Shown here piece after piece: positions 9,608 through 12,229 of a DNA stretch of 12,229 bases. The position numbers and the translations under genes are program-made. The notes under the pieces were generated by a model, which searched no databases, was not told where the DNA came from, and worked only from the letters and a program-made list of their open reading frames with translations. Each line of letters opens with the position of its first letter. Within the stretch, counting starts at the first letter, position 1. Location: positions 1-12,229 of the forward strand of contig JALTFF010000020.1 in assembly GCA_027007465.1 (NCBI GenBank), read 5' to 3'. The stretch is from a bacterium (lineage in GTDB: Bacteria > Patescibacteriota > Patescibacteriia > Patescibacteriales > JALTFF01).

Positions 9608-9769
9608 AAGACCTTTTTCAAAATAATTTTTCCGTTAAAATTTATCTATTTTCCCCAAAACTTGTTTCGTAAACTTTCCCAATGCTCAGGCATTGCCAAA
9701 GTTTCCTCAACTTCGTTTTGAAAAAAATATCTTAAATTTTATTCGCAATCTTATTTCGCAAAAGGTCTT
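9608..9769. repeat. 162-base imperfect palindrome, MITE-like
   Basis: The ends are inverted copies: AAGACCTTTT at 9608-9617 and its complement at 9760-9769, with similarity continuing inward (C.AAATAA, then TAAAATTTA). The centre is a strong hairpin: CAAAAC (9656-9661) with GTTTTG (9715-9720), AAACTTT (9671-9677) with AAAGTTT (9698-9704), and CAATGC (9680-9685) with GCATTG (9690-9695) around TCAG. There is no reading frame inside, and no clear target duplication. It sits between convergent genes. It could be a non-autonomous mobile element, a repetitive palindrome of this genome, or a decayed structured RNA. Confidence 0.6.
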
Positions 9770-9794
9770 AAGAATATGATAAATCATATTCTTA
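9769..9794. terminator. Bidirectional hairpin terminator between convergent genes
   Basis: TAAGAATATGA (9769-9779) pairs perfectly with TCATATTCTTA (9784-9794) around a 4-base TAAA loop, giving 11 base pairs. It lies between the plus-strand PEGA gene and the minus-strand four-cysteine gene. The stem is AT-rich and the following T-run is short, so efficiency is uncertain. Confidence 0.55.
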
Positions 9795-9802
9795 TAATAT
9801 AA

Positions 9803-9830
9803 CTAATCTAGCTTATATGCTATTGATTAG
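9803..9830 (-). terminator. Hairpin overlapping the end of the four-cysteine gene
   Basis: CTAATC-TAGC (9803-9812) pairs with GCTA (9819-9822) and GATTAG (9825-9830) with a two-base bulge. It covers the last codons and stop of the minus-strand gene and may help end that transcript together with the hairpin at 9769-9794. Confidence 0.35.
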
Positions 9831-10055
9831 ATCAAAATAAATTTCATACATATTAAATAGAGTAACATTTCTTATCTCTTCTATCTCACATCTTTTATTA
9901 ATTTTTATCCATAACAACGAACCGCAATCAGGACAAATTCTATTCGCCCCTCCTTGAATAATCTCTGTTAGCTCAAAATCTTCCTCCTGAAGCTTTTTAA
10001 CAAAACAATGCTCACAATGCATCATTTTATATATCAAATCTTCAATCTCTCTCAT
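9813..10055 (-). CDS. Small four-cysteine (zinc-ribbon-like) protein of unknown function
   Basis: 80 residues. I do not recognise a named family. A helical N-terminus is followed by a cysteine pair C14-x2-C17 (HCEHC) and a second pair C41-x2-C44 (CPDCG), which together could bind one zinc as a zinc ribbon. The C-terminus is acidic and hydrophobic. A longer frame exists (ATG at 10115, 100 residues), but the ATG at 10055 has a perfect GGAGG six bases upstream, and the longer start would lie in the -35 box. So 10055 is chosen with confidence. The gene has its own consensus promoter and is monocistronic. It could be a small regulator, an RNA-binding protein or a protein-protein adaptor; the sequence does not decide. 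Confidence 0.75.
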   Translation of the reverse strand: MREIEDLIYKMMHCEHCFVKKLQEEDFELTEIIQGGANRICPDCGSLLWIKINKRCEIEEIRNVTLFNMYEIYFDLINSI

Positions 10056-10061
10056 TTTTTC

Positions 10062-10066
10062 CCTCC
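10062..10066 (-). promoter_or_regulatory. Perfect Shine-Dalgarno (GGAGG) deciding the start at 10055
   Basis: On the minus strand AAAGGAGGG is followed by six bases and ATG. It is the only clear, properly spaced ribosome site in the window, showing that anti-Shine-Dalgarno pairing is usable in this organism. Confidence 0.85.
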
Positions 10067-10086
10067 TTTTTTTGTTTTTATATTTT

Positions 10087-10115
10087 TTTATATCATAAGT
10101 AGCGCAAGCTGTCAA
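10087..10115 (-). promoter_or_regulatory. Sigma-70-type promoter of the four-cysteine gene
   Basis: -35 TTGACA at 10110-10115, a 17-base spacer, and -10 TATAAA at 10087-10092, preceded by TGA, which gives an extended -10 (TGn). The predicted start is near 10080, leaving a leader of about 25 bases that contains the Shine-Dalgarno. Confidence 0.8.
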
Positions 10116-10184
10116 AATTAATAATTACTATAAATTAAATTAATTAAAATAATATGCTAAAAATAAATACAGGAGAGATAAAAT

Positions 10185-10223
10185 TTTATTTATTAAAAAA
10201 TATAAATTTCAATATTAAATAAA
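10185..10223 (-). terminator. Weak AT-only hairpin after tRNA-Glu
   Basis: TTTATTTA at 10185-10192 and TAAATAAA at 10216-10223 are complementary and lie just downstream of the tRNA 3' end on the minus strand. All pairs are A-T and the loop is 23 bases, so it is only a candidate. The rest of 10124-10184 is AT-rich and shows nothing else. Confidence 0.2.
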
Positions 10224-10224
10224 G

Positions 10225-10296
10225 TACCCCTACCGGGAATTGAACCCGAGTCTTCAGGCTGAGAACCTGATGCCCTAGCCACTAGACCATAGGGGC
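10225..10296 (-). tRNA. tRNA-Glu (anticodon CTC)
   Basis: Cloverleaf on the minus strand: acceptor GCCCCTA with TAGGGGT (a G1-U72 wobble at the end), D arm GTCTAGTGGCTAGGGC, anticodon stem TCAGG/CCTGA with loop TTCTCAG giving anticodon CTC, and T arm with loop TTCAATT. Discriminator A is at 10225, followed by CTTT, so CCA is not encoded and must be added. The 5' fifteen bases coincide with the end of murF. No separate promoter was seen, so it is probably cut from the murF transcript. Confidence 0.93.
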
Positions 10297-11592
10297 AATC
10301 CATAATTTATCCTGCCTTACTAATAAATCATTAGCTTTTTTTGGTTCTGCCATTATTTCTTTAACAACTTTTTCCATTCTCATTGATTGTGAACCTTTAA
10401 CTAAAATAATATCATCTTTTTCAATAAGCTCTTGGACAAATTTTTTAGCTCTATCACTATTATCAAAATGAAAAATATGTTCTTTGTCAAATCCATTAGT
10501 TTTAGCGCTATAAGCTAAATCACGTGTTTTTTCTCCAACTAATATTAAATCACTAATATTTAATTTAGCAACTATTTCTCCTACTAACCTATGTTTTTCA
10601 ATGCTTAATTTTCCTAATTCTAACATATCGCCTAAAACAGCTATTTTCTTGCCATTTGATTTTATAGAATCTAATAATCTCAAAGAACTTATAGTACCTT
10701 CTGGAGAAGCATTATATGTATCATCAATAATAGTTGTATTTTTTATCCCATCTATTAAATTAAGCCTTCCTTTTGGTGGAACATAACTTTTCATCCCTTG
10801 ACTAATTTCAACAAAATTTAATTCAAAAATATAGCCAACAACAGAAGCTGCCAGCACAGCATAGATATGCGGATAACCTATTACCTTTGATAAAAATATA
10901 GGAATCATTTTACCAGAAAAATTTAATTTGAAATTTGTGCCAGTTACTTCATCATTAGTTTCATCTTGTTTTTCTTTAAAACTAAAGTGAATATTATTAG
11001 CTGTAAAATCAGCTCCATCTTTTAATCCATAAGTATACTTTTTAACAATAATTTTACTAGCGTCTTTCATTACTGATTCATCATCATAGTTTAAAACAAC
11101 ATAAGAATCTTTTGGCAAATTTTTCAAAAGTAATTTTTTTTCTTTAGCAATGCTCTCTAAACTATCAAAATATTGAAAATGCATTGAGCTAATAGAAGTT
11201 AATACAGCTACTTTAATCAATTTCTTTGGGATTAGACTTAACAAATACTGCATATCGCCTGGTTTGTCTATTGCTAATTCTAAAACTAAAATTTTAGGAT
11301 AATTTTTATCAACTGACAATAGTAATCTAAATGCATTGGCAAATAATAAAAACCATCCTTTTGCAGATTTGCCAGGACTTTCTCTGCCAATAACACTGCA
11401 AGGAAGACCTATTTCATTATTATAATTTTTTATTGTTTTTCCAGTTGGAAATTTAATCTTTAAAATATTATAAATTGCTTCTTTAGCAGATGTTTTTCCA
11501 TAACTTCCTGTTATAGCAATGATTTGCGGTTTATACTTTTTAAGTATATTAACTGTAAAAATTTTTAAAATAAATTTAATAAAAGATTTCAT
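10282..11592 (-). CDS. murF: MurF-like Mur ligase (UDP-MurNAc-tripeptide--D-Ala-D-Ala ligase family)
   Basis: ATP-dependent amide ligase of peptidoglycan precursor synthesis, 436 residues. Seen: P-loop G29-SYGKT-S35; NNEIGLP at 58-64; LELAIDKPGDMQ at 104-115 (the family's 'E.G....GDM' site); PHIYAVLAA at 241-249; PPKGRL at 272-277; DDTYNASP at 290-297; and C-terminal KGSQSMRMEKVV. In classical MurF an N-terminal ~80-100-residue domain binding the UDP-sugar peptide precedes the P-loop. Here only a 28-residue hydrophobic/basic segment (FIKFILKIFTVNILKKY) does, which may associate with the membrane. The exact substrate is therefore less certain than the ligase chemistry. The last codons and TAG lie inside tRNA-Glu. 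The gene follows the MbhD-like gene by 56 bases with no Shine-Dalgarno. Confidence 0.85.
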   Translation of the reverse strand: MKSFIKFILKIFTVNILKKYKPQIIAITGSYGKTSAKEAIYNILKIKFPTGKTIKNYNNEIGLPCSVIGRESPGKSAKGWFLLFANAFRLLLSVDKNYPKILVLELAIDKPGDMQYLLSLIPKKLIKVAVLTSISSMHFQYFDSLESIAKEKKLLLKNLPKDSYVVLNYDDESVMKDASKIIVKKYTYGLKDGADFTANNIHFSFKEKQDETNDEVTGTNFKLNFSGKMIPIFLSKVIGYPHIYAVLAASVVGYIFELNFVEISQGMKSYVPPKGRLNLIDGIKNTTIIDDTYNASPEGTISSLRLLDSIKSNGKKIAVLGDMLELGKLSIEKHRLVGEIVAKLNISDLILVGEKTRDLAYSAKTNGFDKEHIFHFDNSDRAKKFVQELIEKDDIILVKGSQSMRMEKVVKEIMAEPKKANDLLVRQDKLWIAPMV

Positions 11593-11600
11593 AAATATAC

Positions 11601-11615
11601 TTTATCTTTGATAAA
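11601..11615 (-). promoter_or_regulatory. Small hairpin 8 bases upstream of the murF start
   Basis: On the minus strand TTTATC-AAA-GATAAA is a perfect 6-base-pair stem with a 3-base loop. Exactly eight bases (GTATATTT) separate it from the ATG, and there is no Shine-Dalgarno. Short AT hairpins are common by chance here, so weight it only with the other examples. Confidence 0.3.
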
Positions 11616-11648
11616 TTTCTTAAACCATTATTATCTTATCCAATGTTA

Positions 11649-11897
11649 TTAATCTTCTATTCTGTTTGTCTTATAAATAGCTATCACAAAAATAGCTGTT
11701 GATAAAGCTGCATTAACAACAGCTTCTGTAATAGCTACATCAGGAGCTTGAAGAGCATAAAATTCAACCGCCAACATTAAACTTAATACTGCTAAATAAA
11801 TAACTGATACAAGTAAATCTTTACTCTTTATAGCAAGAAAAGCTGAAATTACCATAGTAATTAAAACAATAACCTGAATAGCTTGAGCTATCTGCAT
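11649..11897 (-). CDS. MbhD/MrpB-type membrane subunit (hydrogenase/antiporter family)
   Basis: 82 residues with three predicted membrane helices (about 4-23, 29-49, 54-75). The segment LQAPDVAITEAVVNAALSTA at 49-68 is the hallmark of the MbhD/DUF4040 domain, found in subunit D of membrane-bound hydrogenases and in the MrpA C-terminal/MnhB region of Na+/H+ antiporters. The acidic D53 and E58 lie in the ion-handling helix region. These subunits normally work inside a large multi-gene complex. Here the neighbours are a ferredoxin upstream and murF downstream, with no other complex gene in view. It may serve a complex encoded elsewhere. The start follows a hairpin by eight bases and lacks a Shine-Dalgarno. 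Confidence 0.85.
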   Translation of the reverse strand: MQIAQAIQVIVLITMVISAFLAIKSKDLLVSVIYLAVLSLMLAVEFYALQAPDVAITEAVVNAALSTAIFVIAIYKTNRIED

Positions 11898-11905
11898 ATT
11901 TTTAT

Positions 11906-11938
11906 AAATATCCTACTTATAAAAGAGTAAGGATATTT
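11906..11938 (-). promoter_or_regulatory. Hairpin between ferredoxin and the MbhD-like gene
   Basis: AAATATCCT (11930-11938 on the minus strand) pairs perfectly with AGGATATTT (11906-11914), and ACT/AGT extends the stem past one bulged T, giving about 12 base pairs. Eight bases (ATAAAAAT) lie between it and the MbhD ATG. It could also be a partial terminator or processing site after the ferredoxin gene, but there is no T-tract. Confidence 0.5.
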
Positions 11939-11955
11939 TATTAGATTAAACTGAT

Positions 11956-12135
11956 TTATTCTGAGACCTTTTCAATAGTGCCCATAGGACAAACAGATTC
12001 TCCGCCACATTTTTCTAATTTTTCTTGATCTATTATCTCTGCTTTTCCATCCTCTCCCATTTTGATTGCGCCTGGACAATTTTGAATACAAACTTGACAT
12101 CCAGCGCATTTTTCTTTGTTTATTCTAAATTTCAT
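11956..12135 (-). CDS. Single-cluster [4Fe-4S] ferredoxin
   Basis: 59 residues, a soluble low-potential electron carrier. C10-A-G-C13-Q-V-C16 and C49-P supply the four ligands of one [4Fe-4S] cluster. C20 and C43 occupy the positions of the disulfide in Thermotoga maritima-type ferredoxin, whose length and spacing this protein closely follows. The second cluster of clostridial 2[4Fe-4S] ferredoxins is absent. Likely partners are a pyruvate or other 2-oxoacid:ferredoxin oxidoreductase as donor and a hydrogenase or Mbh/Mrp-type complex as acceptor; the MbhD-like gene 58 bases downstream supports the latter by context only. The ATG at 12135 is used because it places the motif at the family's usual distance. 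A consensus promoter lies directly upstream. Confidence 0.92.
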   Translation of the reverse strand: MKFRINKEKCAGCQVCIQNCPGAIKMGEDGKAEIIDQEKLEKCGGESVCPMGTIEKVSE

Positions 12136-12164
12136 AATTTTAAATAAAAAAATTCTTATTTTAT

Positions 12165-12193
12165 ATTATACATTTGAACTTATATTTTGTCAA
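12165..12193 (-). promoter_or_regulatory. Consensus sigma-70-type promoter of the ferredoxin operon
   Basis: -35 TTGACA at 12188-12193, a 17-base spacer, and -10 TATAAT at 12165-12170: both boxes match consensus fully. The predicted transcription start is near 12158, giving a leader of about 23 bases without a Shine-Dalgarno. It probably drives ferredoxin, the MbhD-like gene, murF and tRNA-Glu. Confidence 0.85.
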
Positions 12194-12229
12194 ATTTTTG
12201 TATAATTAAGCTACTAAGTTGCTACAATT

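Noticed and set aside
10056..10115. Longer 100-residue version of the four-cysteine protein
   Set aside because: Its start lies in the -35 box, and the extra residues cross the -10 box and the GGAGG that serves the ATG at 10055.
11964..11972. AGACCTTTT inside the ferredoxin gene as a second copy of the palindromic element's end
   Set aside because: Only nine bases match, it lies in coding sequence that is conserved for protein reasons, and no inverted partner is nearby.
12201..12206. TATAAT on the plus strand as a divergent promoter
   Set aside because: No -35 box at 16-18 bases; the nearest TTGAAC is 21 bases away, and no gene is visible in the remaining 23 bases.

Overview
The window is AT-rich, tightly packed and uses the standard code: TGA works as a stop in at least three genes. 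Very compact genes, a domain-trimmed MurF, a PEGA/beta-propeller surface protein, a tRNA without encoded CCA and a stripped-down F-type ATPase together suggest a small-genome bacterium of the Patescibacteria/CPR kind. That assignment is inference from gene content; no phylogenetic marker was searched.

Plus strand, 1-9594: an F1Fo ATP synthase cluster that opens upstream of the window. The order is a fused b/delta-like subunit (atpF, 5' end cut off), alpha (atpA), gamma (atpG), then a 699-residue DedA-PAP2-LssY membrane protein coupled to atpG by a 4-base overlap, then beta (atpD) and a very short epsilon (atpC). There is no free delta gene. The order F-A-G ... D-C and the b subunit with a delta-like C-terminus resemble a permuted 'N-ATPase' operon (D-C-Q-R-B-E-F-A-G). 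A 3-methyladenine DNA glycosylase follows atpC by 8 bases. Next, after a spacer with two hairpins, comes a membrane-anchored PEGA-domain protein.

Centre, 9595-9812: the space between convergent genes holds a 162-base imperfect palindrome that looks like a non-autonomous repeat element, followed by a compact hairpin that probably terminates transcription from both sides.

Minus strand, 12193 down to 9813: a consensus promoter drives a 59-residue [4Fe-4S] ferredoxin, then a lone MbhD/MrpB-type three-helix membrane subunit, then a MurF-like ligase without the usual N-terminal substrate domain, then tRNA-Glu(CTC). The first 15 bases of the tRNA are also the last codons and stop of murF. A separate small four-cysteine protein lies further downstream and has its own promoter and a perfect Shine-Dalgarno sequence.

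Hunt: no defence system, CRISPR array or complete transposon is visible. The most interesting signals are (1) the reduced and rearranged ATP synthase with apparently matched losses of the delta N-terminal domain, the alpha N-terminal peptide and the epsilon C-terminal domain; (2) the lipid-type membrane protein embedded in that operon; (3) a recurring layout of RNA hairpin, then about 8 bases, then AUG, at starts that lack a Shine-Dalgarno; (4) the murF/tRNA overlap; and (5) the ferredoxin plus lone MbhD pair. No stretch over 300 bases lacks a gene.
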